A stretch of DNA of 64,000 bases from JAVBMU01 sp031551755. GTDB lineage: Bacteria > Actinomycetota > Actinomycetes > Actinomycetales > Cellulomonadaceae. The translations under genes and the position numbers were made by a program. The stretch spans positions 13,215 through 77,214 of the forward strand of contig JAVBNE010000025.1 of NCBI GenBank assembly GCA_031551755.1, given 5' to 3'. The notes under the pieces are model-generated. The model did not search any database. It had not been told where the DNA came from and was given only the letters and a program-made list of their open reading frames with translations. Below are positions 1-7,883 of the stretch, in pieces (within the stretch, counting starts at the first letter, position 1; each line of letters opens with the position of its first letter).

Positions 1-3000
1 ATGCCGGACCTGCCGCGGCGTCGGCACGGGCTGTCGCCGCCTGTGCCTCCCTCAGGGCCTGCCCGACGGCGCCCTTGACCGCTGCCCGGACCGCGGCCTG
101 CGATTGTGGCGCGAGCTGTCGGTGCAGGGCGGCCAGGTCGCGGGAGGTATCCAGAACCACCGTCGTCCCCCGCTGGCCGCGCTGCTCCTCCACCTGAAAC
201 GTCATGCGGAGGTGGGCGGGTAGCCGTTCGATGCGCTCGGCGGTCCATACCTCCGGGGGGATGTCGACGCCGCGCACCGCCCGAACCGCCCGGGTGAAGG
301 CCGTCTGGAAGGGCTCGGCCATATCCCCGGCGCGGGCGATGTCCGCCCAGGCAGGAGTGTTTTCCCGGAGCCACTGTGCGACATCGCGGGCGACGTCGGG
401 GGCCGGGACGAGCTGCACCCGGACGGGTTTGGGCAAGGAGCGGATGGTGGCGACCGTCAGCTCGTCGAGCAAGCCAGGCACCATCCAGTCGAAACCGTCC
501 GCGCTCACCCGGTTGAGCACCGCGATGGGGATGTGCACCGTCACCCCGTCGGCCTGCGAGCCGGGTTCGAACTGATAGGTCAGCGGCAGGCTCAGCTCGC
601 CGTGTGGCCACTGGGTGGGGAACGCCTCCGTGTCGATGCCGTCGGCCTGCGGAAGGAGCAGATCCAACGTGAAGGTCAGCAACTCCGGTTCGCGGCGCCG
701 GGCGCCCTTCCACCAGGTATCGAAATGGCGGGCCGAGACGATGTCGGTGGGGAGCCGCTCGTCGTAGAAGGCGAACAGGGCATCGTCGTCGATGACCAGG
801 CCGCGTTGCCGTGACCGGGCGGCCAACTCCTCGGCCTCCGCCAGCAGCCGCTGGTTGTCGTGGAAGAACCGATGTGGCGTGGTCCATTCACCCTCGACCA
901 GCGCATGCCGGATGAACAGCTCCCGGGCGCCCTCGGGGTCCACCCGGGCGAACAGCACCTTGCGGTCGGTCACGATCGGCAGCCCGTAGAGCAGCACCTT
1001 CTCCCGCACGATCGCGGCGCCCTGTTTCGTCGACCAGTGCGGTTCCGAGTAGACGTGCCGCGCCAGCGGACCGGCGGCTTCCTCGGCCCATTCCGGGCGG
1101 ATGCGGGCGACGTCGCGGGCCCACAGCCGGCTCGTTTCCACCAACTCGCCGGCCATGATCCACGCGGGTGGCTTCTTGGACAGCGGCGAACCGGGGAATA
1201 TCGCGAACCGTGCATTACGCGGGCCGAGGTACTCGTTGCGGGCTTGCTTGGCGGCCCGGCGCAGCGCCTTCTCCCGGGCCTGGCCACGCAGGTGGGCGAC
1301 CGAGGACGCCTTCACCTCGCCGGTGTCCTGCATGCCGAGCTGGGAGAGCAGGCCGGTCAGGATCGCCCGGTGGATGGTGTCGCCGTCACCGGCCGGGCGG
1401 TAGGCCATGTCGATGCCGAGCGGGGCGGCCATCTCCCGGAGCTGGGCGACGACGTCCTGCCATTCCCGGACCCGCAGGAAGTTGATGTACTCCCCCTTGC
1501 ACAGCCGGCGGAAGGCTGATGAGGACAACTCCCGCTGGTTCTCGCGCAGGTACTCCCAGAGGGCGAGATAGGTGAGGAAATCCGAGGTTGGGTCGGCGAA
1601 TCGGCGATGCAGCTCGTCGGCTTGGGCGCGGAACTCGGCCGGGCGCTCGCGAGGATCCTGGATGGACAGGGCGGCGGCGATGATCGCCACCTCCCGGGCT
1701 ACGCCGAGCCGGCCCGCTTCCCAGATCATTCGGGCCAACCGGGGGTCCATGGGGAGCTGGGCGAGTGCGCGCCCGATCTCGGTGAGACGGGTGGCGGGCC
1801 GGGACGCCGTGGTTGCCGCTGGGCCCCCGGCGCGCACCGCGTCCCTGGCGGCGCTACTCGCATCCCCGGCCGGGGCCGGCCGACCGGTCTCGAGGGCGCC
1901 CAGTTCGGTGAGCAGCGCCACCCCGTCGCGGATCGCCCGGGTGTCCGGTGGTTCGACGAAGGGAAACTTGGCGACCTCGTCGGGGGAGGCGACCACCCCG
2001 ACGGAGATCATTTGCAGCAACACTGAGGCGAGTGAGGTCCGCAGGATCTCGGGTTCGGTGAACTCCGGGCGGGACTCGAAGTCGGCCGCCGAGTACAGCC
2101 GGATGGCCACGCCGTCGGCCACCCGACCGGATCGGCCCGACCGCTGGTTCGCGCTGGCCTGGGAGATCGCCTCGATCGGCAGCCGCTGGACCTTGGTCGC
2201 CTTGGAGTACCGGGAGATCCGGGCGGTCCCGGGGTCGACGACGTAGTGGATACCCGGCACGGTCAGCGAGGTCTCGGCGACATTCGTCGCGAGCACGATC
2301 CGGCGTGCGGTGTGGGGCTGGAAAACCCGGTGCTGTTCGGCGGCGGAGAGGCGGGCGTAGAGCGGCACGATCTCGACGTGGTCGGGGTGCCGGGCGTCGC
2401 GGGCGCGGTCCTTGAGGTGGCCGGCGAGGGCGTCGGCGGCATCGTGGATTTCGCGTTCGCCGGAGAGGAAGACCAGGATGTCGCCGGGGCCGATGGCCAT
2501 CAGCTCGTCGCAGGCCTCGACGATGCCGGTCATCAGGTCCTTCTCCAACGCCTTGCCCTTGGCCGGCCGTCGTGGGCTGCCACTGGCCGTGCCGGTGGCT
2601 TCGAGCGCTTCCGGGGTCAGCGGGCGATAACGGATCTCGACGGGGTAGGTGCGGCCGGTGACCTCGACGACGGGGGCCTTCGTGGGTAGGGCCGCGACCA
2701 CGAGGTCCGGTGCCCCGCCGATCTCGGCGAGCCGGGCGGGTGAGAAATGCAGGGCGAATCGCTCGGAGTCGATGGTCGCCGAGGTGATGATCAGCTTGAG
2801 GTCCGGCCGCCCGGGCAGCAGGCGGGAGAGGTAGCCGAGCAGGAAGTCGATATTCAGGGATCGTTCGTGGGCCTCGTCGATCACGATCGTGTCGTAGGCC
2901 AGGAGCTTGGGGTCGCGTTGGATCTGTGCGAGCAGGATCCCGTCGGTCATGACTTTGATCAGGGTGCCCTGCGACGAGGTGTCGGTGAACCGCACCTGGT

Positions 3001-3436
3001 AGCCGACGACGCCACCGAGGGGGACGCCGATTTCCTCCGCGATGCGTTCGGCGACGGTCCGGGCCGCGATGCGCCGTGGTTGGGTGTGGCCGATCTGCCC
3101 GGCCCGGCCCCGGCCGAGATCCAGCAGGATCTTCGGGAGCTGGGTGGTCTTCCCCGAACCGGTCTCGCCGGCCACGATGACGACCTGGTGGTCCCGGATG
3201 GCGGTCGCGATGTCGTCCCGGCGCGCGGAGACGGGCAGCTGTTCGGGGTAGGTGATCGGGGGAACCGCGACGGCCGCCCGTGCAGTCGCCTGCCGGTCGA
3301 GGGTGGCGCGGCTGACCTCGCGGGTCTGTGGTGGAGTGCGGCGCCGTTTGCCCCGCCGCCGGCCGGCGGAAGCTGCCCCGGCAGGAGGTGCCGCGGCCTT
3401 CGGCTGGTCGGGGTGGGGTTCGGGGCTCACGAGCAC
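1..3436 (-). CDS. hrpA: ATP-dependent RNA helicase HrpA (DEAH box), 3' end outside window
   Basis: DEAH-box RNA helicase of the HrpA family, expected to unwind RNA or act on stalled ribosomes in the cytoplasm. Reading leftwards from about 3436, the frame shows an Arg/Pro-rich N-terminus, then Walker A GETGSGKT near residue 85, a DEAH motif in IVIDEAHERS, the SAT motif (LIITSATID), and the second RecA lobe motif QRSGRSGR. The frame stays open to the left edge, giving about 1145 codons; actinobacterial HrpA proteins are usually near 1300, so only the C-terminal tail is missing. The likely start is GTG at 3436 (alternative GTG at 3430), behind a GAGAG sequence. An ATG at 3440 opens a different, longer shadow frame. 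No operon partner is visible. Confidence 0.93.
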   Translation of the reverse strand, partial: MLVSPEPHPDQPKAAAPPAGAASAGRRRGKRRRTPPQTREVSRATLDRQATARAAVAVPPITYPEQLPVSARRDDIATAIRDHQVVIVAGETGSGKTTQLPKILLDLGRGRAGQIGHTQPRRIAARTVAERIAEEIGVPLGGVVGYQVRFTDTSSQGTLIKVMTDGILLAQIQRDPKLLAYDTIVIDEAHERSLNIDFLLGYLSRLLPGRPDLKLIITSATIDSERFALHFSPARLAEIGGAPDLVVAALPTKAPVVEVTGRTYPVEIRYRPLTPEALEATGTASGSPRRPAKGKALEKDLMTGIVEACDELMAIGPGDILVFLSGEREIHDAADALAGHLKDRARDARHPDHVEIVPLYARLSAAEQHRVFQPHTARRIVLATNVAETSLTVPGIHYVVDPGTARISRYSKATKVQRLPIEAISQASANQRSGRSGRVADGVAIRLYSAADFESRPEFTEPEILRTSLASVLLQMISVGVVASPDEVAKFPFVEPPDTRAIRDGVALLTELGALETGRPAPAGDASSAARDAVRAGGPAATTASRPATRLTEIGRALAQLPMDPRLARMIWEAGRLGVAREVAIIAAALSIQDPRERPAEFRAQADELHRRFADPTSDFLTYLALWEYLRENQRELSSSAFRRLCKGEYINFLRVREWQDVVAQLREMAAPLGIDMAYRPAGDGDTIHRAILTGLLSQLGMQDTGEVKASSVAHLRGQAREKALRRAAKQARNEYLGPRNARFAIFPGSPLSKKPPAWIMAGELVETSRLWARDVARIRPEWAEEAAGPLARHVYSEPHWSTKQGAAIVREKVLLYGLPIVTDRKVLFARVDPEGARELFIRHALVEGEWTTPHRFFHDNQRLLAEAEELAARSRQRGLVIDDDALFAFYDERLPTDIVSARHFDTWWKGARRREPELLTFTLDLLLPQADGIDTEAFPTQWPHGELSLPLTYQFEPGSQADGVTVHIPIAVLNRVSADGFDWMVPGLLDELTVATIRSLPKPVRVQLVPAPDVARDVAQWLRENTPAWADIARAGDMAEPFQTAFTRAVRAVRGVDIPPEVWTAERIERLPAHLRMTFQVEEQRGQRGTTVVLDTSRDLAALHRQLAPQSQAAVRAAVKGAVGQALREAQAATARADAAAGPA

Positions 3437-3529
3437 CCATTCTCTCAAGCCGGTGCAAGCGCAATTCCTCGGCCAGGGGGAGTCTGCCGCCCTGGTGTGC
3501 TCGTTCGCATTCTTGGAGTGCGGCGGTGA

Positions 3530-4051
3530 TCAGCCGACGACGTTGAGCGTCTCGCCGCGCATATCGTTGAGGTGGTCCTGCAACCCCCGCAGAAAGCCGG
3601 TGATCTCGGAATCAGCGTTGGCCGCCAGGTCGGTGACGAAACGTACCTGGGCGACGGCGGCGTCGAGGGCAACCTGGGCGTCGGCGAGCGTTGCCGATGC
3701 ACGTTCCGGGGTATTCGAAGCTGCGGCGTCGAGTGCGGCCGTGGCCTGATCGGTGGCGGCTTTCGCCGACTCCACCGCGCTGCGCACCTCGGCACGGAGG
3801 GTCGGTGGAAGGGCCGCGAGCCGAGTGTCCAGCCGACCGATGTCATCGCCGATCACACCGGCCTGAGAGCGGGCGTCAGCGATGTAGCGGTCGACATCGG
3901 GTGTTGAATACCCGACCAGCGGAACCGTGATCGAGAGCGCGAGCATACTCGCCGTGGAGGTCAAGCGTGACGCGCAGGTGTGAGCCGGTGGACCCGGTGA
4001 ATCCGGGAAGGACTCTGCGGTGGTGGTGTTGCCGACTGTCGTCGCTGACAT
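3530..4051 (-). CDS. Small helical protein of unknown function
   Basis: A 173-residue protein that I do not recognise. Residues about 25-50 contain a hydrophobic stretch (SMLALSITVPLVGYS) that could be a membrane anchor or uncleaved signal. The remainder is strongly helical and Ala/Asp/Thr-rich with heptad-like spacing (RSAVESAKAATDQATAALDA), suggesting a coiled coil or a four-helix bundle resembling periplasmic adhesion or secretion-associated proteins. It has no cysteines apart from one near the N-terminus. The start at ATG 4051 has GGAG only 2 nt away, so an internal start near the hydrophobic stretch is possible. It sits 93 bp downstream of the hrpA start, in the same direction, and could be a separate unit. 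Function unknown. Confidence 0.6.
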   Translation of the reverse strand: MSATTVGNTTTAESFPDSPGPPAHTCASRLTSTASMLALSITVPLVGYSTPDVDRYIADARSQAGVIGDDIGRLDTRLAALPPTLRAEVRSAVESAKAATDQATAALDAAASNTPERASATLADAQVALDAAVAQVRFVTDLAANADSEITGFLRGLQDHLNDMRGETLNVVG

Positions 4052-4155
4052 GACTCCATTGTGGAGGGTTTCGCCCCGGACGCTTGGCGAAACGAGGGTT
4101 GATTATGTGAAGACTTGCAATCGGGATGCCAGCAGCCTGGTGTGGGATCTGTTCG

Positions 4156-4167
4156 TTGTCCGGACAA
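4156..4167. promoter_or_regulatory. 12-bp perfect palindrome TTGTCCGGACAA
   Basis: Perfect inverted repeat in the spacer between the start of the small helical protein gene (4051, leftward) and the stop of the universal stress protein gene (4253, leftward). It lies 105 bp upstream of the leftward start, a plausible operator position. No known regulator can be assigned. Confidence 0.3.
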
Positions 4168-4252
4168 TACGCACACACGTATCCGAAGTATGCCGATCCC
4201 CCGACGCCTGACCTCGCGCGGAATCCCACGGAGGCGCGGCGTCGGGATGTGC

Positions 4253-5170
4253 TCAGTCCTTGGGGGCGTGCACCACTGCTACCGGACCGGTCGCGTGATG
4301 CAGGATCGTCTGGCTGACCGAACCGAGCAGGATGCCGCGGATGTCTCCGCGCCCCCGTGAACCGACCACGGTGAGCGCGGCGCCTTCGGATTCATCGATC
4401 AGTGCGTGGGCGGGTGACCGGTCGGAGGCCACCGTCTTGATGGAGACCTTCTCGTGATTGATGTTCCGCACTCGGGAAAGGGCCTCGGTAATGGTCGCCT
4501 CGGCTTCCTTCCGCGCATCCTCCTGAAGAGCGAGGGAGTACTCCGCGACCTCGGCTTTGACCGCGCCGTGCAGCGCCTGGACGGCGGATACCACGATGAG
4601 TTCGCAGTTCCGGCGAGCGGATTCGTCAAGCGCGAAGAGCAGGGCGGCGTCTCCGTGTGGGGAGCCGTCCACCCCGACGACAACGTGGCCGGAGCCACGA
4701 TGTGGGGGGTCCTCCACATCAGTGCTGTCACCGGGCGGTACCACGATCACAGGAACGGATGATCGTGCGGCCAACCTGGTGCTGACCGAACCGAAGAAGG
4801 CGGACCCGAGCGAACCGAGGCCCCGGGTGCCGACCACCAGGAGGTCGGCATTGGCACCCTCAGCGAGCAGAATGTCCGCCGGGGCGCCCGCGAAAACCTT
4901 CGTCCGTAACCGGACGTCGGGGTTCAGCCGCTTGGCACGATCGGCGGCAGCATCGACGAGCGCCCAGGTCCGTTCAAGTAACTCGTCGTCTTGGGGGTAG
5001 TAGGCCATGCCCACGAAGGGCGTTGCGATCACCGGCTCGTAGAGCACGGCCAGGATCTCAAGTTCGGCGGCTCGATCTGCTGCCTCGTAGACGGCCCAGT
5101 CGAGTGCTCGACCGCTATTGGTGGAACCATCGACACCGACGACCACGGTGGACAGTGAGCTGGACGCCAT
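4253..5170 (-). CDS. Tandem-domain universal stress protein (UspA family)
   Basis: A 305-residue protein with two Usp domains (about 5-145 and 160-300), the arrangement of the mycobacterial DosR-regulon stress proteins such as Rv2623. Both domains carry the ATP-binding signature: VVGTRGLGSLGS...GSVST in domain 1 and VVGSRGRGDIRG...GSVSQ in domain 2. It probably binds ATP and helps cells survive oxygen or energy stress in the cytoplasm. ATG 5170 is preferred because GGGAG lies 10 nt upstream; an in-frame GTG at 5179 is too close to it. The reading frame is open to about 5716, but the extension overlaps the divergent response regulator and looks non-coding. It is divergent from devR, with a DosR-box-like palindrome in the shared promoter. 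Confidence 0.92.
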   Translation of the reverse strand: MASSSLSTVVVGVDGSTNSGRALDWAVYEAADRAAELEILAVLYEPVIATPFVGMAYYPQDDELLERTWALVDAAADRAKRLNPDVRLRTKVFAGAPADILLAEGANADLLVVGTRGLGSLGSAFFGSVSTRLAARSSVPVIVVPPGDSTDVEDPPHRGSGHVVVGVDGSPHGDAALLFALDESARRNCELIVVSAVQALHGAVKAEVAEYSLALQEDARKEAEATITEALSRVRNINHEKVSIKTVASDRSPAHALIDESEGAALTVVGSRGRGDIRGILLGSVSQTILHHATGPVAVVHAPKD

Positions 5171-5256
5171 CGTTATCACGCTCCCGAGGTTGATTTCGGC
5201 TACTTCATGAGTATCGCGACGAAGGATGATCGCGCATCGGCTCCTTCTCCCAGAGC

Positions 5257-5276
5257 GTGAGGACCTAGGTCCCGTG
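5257..5276. promoter_or_regulatory. Candidate DosR/DevR box in the usp-devR divergent promoter
   Basis: The core GGACCTAGGTCC (5261-5272) is a perfect palindrome within GTGAGGACCTAGGTCCCGTG. The DosR consensus (TTSGGGACTWWAGTCCCSAA) is matched at about 14 of 20 positions, with the two half-sites GGAC and GTCCC intact. It lies 36 bp upstream of devR and 86 bp upstream of the usp start, so it could serve both. The assignment rests on consensus similarity and on the neighbouring DosR-like regulator. Confidence 0.5.
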
Positions 5277-5312
5277 TGCTCGAGTACCGCGTGGGTCCGA
5301 TAGGTTCTTGCC

Positions 5313-6023
5313 ATGGGTATTGGGGACCGCATTCGAGTTTTCTTGTTGGACGACCATGAGGTCGTTCGCCGTGGCGTCGCGGCGCTCTTGGAAGCCGCCG
5401 GCGACATCGATGTCGTGGGCGAGGCCGCGACCGCGGAATCGGCCTTGGGGCGGATCAAGGCGGTTCGTCCCCATGTCGCCGTCCTGGATGTTCGTCTTCC
5501 GGACGGCTCGGGTGTGGAGGTGTGCCGCGAGATCCGCTCGCAGATGCCCGAGATCGGGTGCCTGATGCTCACCTCCTTCGCGGATGACGAGGCGTTGTTC
5601 CAGGCGGTGCTCGCCGGGGCCTCCGGGTATGTGCTCAAGCAGATCCATGGATCGGATCTGGTGGGCGCGGTGCGGACCGTTGCTGCCGGTGGGTCGTTGC
5701 TGGACCCGGCAAGCACTGCGCGGGTGCTGGAGCGGCTGCGGCATGCGGCCGATGAGACGCCCGACCGACTTGAGGGGTTGTCTGCTCAGGAGCGGCAGAT
5801 CGTCGCCTTGATCGGCGAGGGGATGACGAACCGCGAGATCGGGCAGCGGCTCTTCTTGGCGGAGAAGACGGTGAAGAACTATGTCTCGCACGTGTTGGCC
5901 ACCCTCGGCCTACAACGTCGGACCCAAGTGGCAGTTCTCGCGACCGAGCTTCGACAGCAGGAGGACAACCGGCCGACCACGGGTCAGGCGGGGAACCCGG
6001 GGCAGGCGGCACCCGAAGCGTAA
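5313..6023 (+). CDS. devR: DevR/DosR-like NarL-family response regulator
   Basis: A 236-residue two-component regulator. The receiver domain (about 7-122) has the acidic pair DD at 13-14, phospho-acceptor Asp59 (VAVLDVRLPDGSG), Thr87 and Lys109. A LuxR-type HTH follows (about 157-215; LSAQERQIVALIGEGMTNRE, then FLAEKTVKNYVS). Phrases such as VFLLDDHEVVRRG, AVLDVRLPDGSG and FLAEKTVKNYVS are close to mycobacterial DosR as I remember it, making this a better match than generic NarL. It would activate hypoxia/NO/CO genes after phosphorylation by the GAF kinase encoded nearby. The C-terminus has a short Gln/Pro tail. The RBS is weak (AGG, 8 nt upstream). A DosR-box-like palindrome upstream suggests autoregulation. 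Confidence 0.9.
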   Translation: MGIGDRIRVFLLDDHEVVRRGVAALLEAAGDIDVVGEAATAESALGRIKAVRPHVAVLDVRLPDGSGVEVCREIRSQMPEIGCLMLTSFADDEALFQAVLAGASGYVLKQIHGSDLVGAVRTVAAGGSLLDPASTARVLERLRHAADETPDRLEGLSAQERQIVALIGEGMTNREIGQRLFLAEKTVKNYVSHVLATLGLQRRTQVAVLATELRQQEDNRPTTGQAGNPGQAAPEA

Positions 6024-6089
6024 GATTTCGGGCGAGGGTGCTCGCGACCTGTCGCCTGAGCGTCACCGCGGCCTCCGGCCGCCTCCGTC

Positions 6090-6109
6090 TCGAGGACCTT
6101 CGGCCCTCG
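6090..6109. promoter_or_regulatory. Second candidate DosR-like box upstream of the flavin-oxidase-like gene
   Basis: TCGAGGACCTTCGGCCCTCG shares GAGGACCT, a central G and CCC with the palindrome in the usp-devR promoter, at the same spacing. It is a weaker palindrome and lies about 30-60 bp upstream of the next gene. The shared core is what makes it worth noting. Confidence 0.35.
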
Positions 6110-6153
6110 CGGATCAATTGCCTTGGTATGACGATAGGACGATGGAAATTGCC

Positions 6154-6558
6154 ATGGCGCGTCCCAGCCTCGATGAGCTGACGACAGAGGAGTGCTACGC
6201 GCTGCTTCCGACCGTTCCGATCGGGCGCATCGTATTCACCGATCATGCCTTGCCTGCTGTTCAACCAGTCAATTTCGTGGTGGACGGACCGGATATCGCG
6301 TTCCGGACCGGGGAGGGGTCGAAGCTTGCCGTGGCGGTGAGCCGAACTGTTGTTGCCTTCGAGGTCGATTCTTACGATGTAGAGGTTCGACAGGGGTGGT
6401 CCGTGGTGCTCGTGGGAAGATCGTTCGAGGTCACAGACCCGGCAGAGCGGGAGCGCATCCTGGGTGTCCCGCTCAATGTGTGGGCTGACGGTCCGCGCGA
6501 TCATGTCATTAAGGTGGTTCCGAGGATCGTTACCGGACGCCGTATCGGGCGCCCTTAG
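6154..6558 (+). CDS. Pyridoxamine 5'-phosphate oxidase-fold (NimA/FMN-binding) protein
   Basis: A 134-residue split-barrel protein of the PNPOx-like/NimA group, which bind FMN, F420 or related cofactors and include nitroimidazole-reducing proteins. Visible hallmarks are the N-terminal helix LDELTTEECYALL, then VPIGRIVFTDHALPAVQPVNF and the strand pair around GPDIAFRTGEGSKLAVAV. Several DosR-regulon genes in mycobacteria belong to this superfamily, which fits its position beside the DevR-like regulator and a candidate DosR box. ATG 6154 is chosen because GGAAA lies 5 nt upstream; ATG 6142 is an in-frame alternative adding four residues. The exact substrate is unknown. Confidence 0.8.
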   Translation: MARPSLDELTTEECYALLPTVPIGRIVFTDHALPAVQPVNFVVDGPDIAFRTGEGSKLAVAVSRTVVAFEVDSYDVEVRQGWSVVLVGRSFEVTDPAERERILGVPLNVWADGPRDHVIKVVPRIVTGRRIGRP

Positions 6559-6692
6559 AGGCGATTGCTGGAAAGGTGCCAGTGGTAACGACGCTGCTGA
6601 CTCCCCAAGACTTCCTCACGCGCCGTCTTGTGAAGTAATTATCAAACCAGAATGTGAAAGCGGATAAGTCCTGCCCACTTCTTCCGCCTCCC

Positions 6693-7850
6693 TCACTGTG
6701 AGAGAGGGACCCGCCAGGTCAGGCGAGTGCCACCATCGGGCAGCGCGCTACATTCGCTTTCCCCGCCGAGGTCCTGCGCCCGGACTTCGAGGTTGCGCAG
6801 CCCCGATCGCGGACCGGCCCCCGGGCCAGTCTTGATCCCGATGCCGTTGTCGGTGACGGTCAGGCAGGCGTTACTCGGAGACACCTCTAGGCGCACATCG
6901 ACGGCGGTGGCGCTGGCATGCCGGGCCACATTGGTCAGCGACTCACCGAGGACGACGACAAGCTGGTCGGCGACCGTGGCGGGCAGTGTGGCCTCCGTCC
7001 CCGGGGTCCCGGCGCCGTCGTTGACCGCCACCACGACCCGGGGTGCGAACCCCAAGGTGGTGGTCGCGGCGTGTGCTGCCGCCTGGAGGCGGGAGTCGAT
7101 CGAGGGGGCATCCGGGTCGGTCGCAGTATGCAGCGAGAAGATCGTCGAGCGGATCTGCTGGATGGTCTCGTCGAGGTCTGTCACGATCTCCTCGATCCGC
7201 GCCCGAGCGGTCTCGTCGGTGACGGACGGTTGCACGCTCATCAAGGTCATAGCTGAGGCGAACAGCCGCTGGATGACGACATCGTGCAGGTCGCGGGCGA
7301 TCCTGTCGCGGTCCTCCAGGAGGCCGATTTGCTTGGCTTGTCCGTAGAGACGGGCATTGTCGATCGCCGCTCCGGCTGCGGCCGCGAGCGCCACCACCGC
7401 GGCCTCGTCCTTGCGGCTGAAGGGTTCACCGTCGGCCTTCTCGGTGAGATACAGGTTGCCGAAGACCGACTCACGTACTCGGATGGGCACGCCCAGGAAG
7501 GTGTGCATATGGGGGTGACCAGCCGGATAGCCCGCCGATCGAGGGTCGGCGTCCACGTTTGCGACCCGTACGGGATGCGGCGATCGGATGATCTCCCCGA
7601 GCAAACCGTCGCCGTGCGGCCAATGTGGTATGGCAGATATCTGCGCATCGTCGAGGCCAAGGGGGATGAACCGGCCCAGCCGATCGCCGTCGAGCACACC
7701 GAGGGCACCGTAACGTGCGCCGGTCAGGTCCATCGCGCTGGTCACGATCTGCCGGAGTACCGACTCCAAGTCGAGGTCGCTCGTGATGGCGACCACGGCG
7801 TCGAGCACTCGGGTCAGGGCTGCACTGGGTAGCTTCTCCGGGTCGGTCAC
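6693..7850 (-). CDS. DevS/DosT-like GAF histidine kinase with a single GAF domain
   Basis: A 385-residue sensor kinase: one GAF domain (about 20-170), HisKA_3 dimerisation/phosphotransfer region with DRIARDLHD (His189), and a HATPase_c domain (N-box GESLTNVARHA, G-box TDNGIGI). The GAF sequence GYPAGHPHMHTFLGVP aligns with mycobacterial DevS GAF-A, and His112 falls at the proximal haem ligand (His149 in DevS). DevS and DosT have two GAF domains; this protein lacks GAF-B, which makes it about 190 residues shorter. It probably senses O2/NO/CO through haem and phosphorylates the DevR-like regulator. The start is GTG 7850 with a weak RBS, 33 bp after the yihY-like gene, so it is likely co-transcribed with that gene. 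There is no transmembrane segment, so it is cytosolic. Confidence 0.88.
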   Translation of the reverse strand: MTDPEKLPSAALTRVLDAVVAITSDLDLESVLRQIVTSAMDLTGARYGALGVLDGDRLGRFIPLGLDDAQISAIPHWPHGDGLLGEIIRSPHPVRVANVDADPRSAGYPAGHPHMHTFLGVPIRVRESVFGNLYLTEKADGEPFSRKDEAAVVALAAAAGAAIDNARLYGQAKQIGLLEDRDRIARDLHDVVIQRLFASAMTLMSVQPSVTDETARARIEEIVTDLDETIQQIRSTIFSLHTATDPDAPSIDSRLQAAAHAATTTLGFAPRVVVAVNDGAGTPGTEATLPATVADQLVVVLGESLTNVARHASATAVDVRLEVSPSNACLTVTDNGIGIKTGPGAGPRSGLRNLEVRAQDLGGESECSALPDGGTRLTWRVPLSQ

Positions 7851-7883
7851 CGTCGCAGTCTCGCAGATTGGACGTCGGCGAGG

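Noticed and set aside
1854..3464. Long leftward frame of 536 codons, Arg/Pro/His-rich, starting at ATG 3464
   Set aside because: It is the alternative frame of hrpA; the hrpA frame shows all helicase motifs while this one reads as low-complexity basic sequence.
5171..5716. N-terminal extension of the universal stress protein frame
   Set aside because: It overlaps the divergent devR coding region, lacks Usp similarity and bypasses a good start with GGGAG at the right distance.
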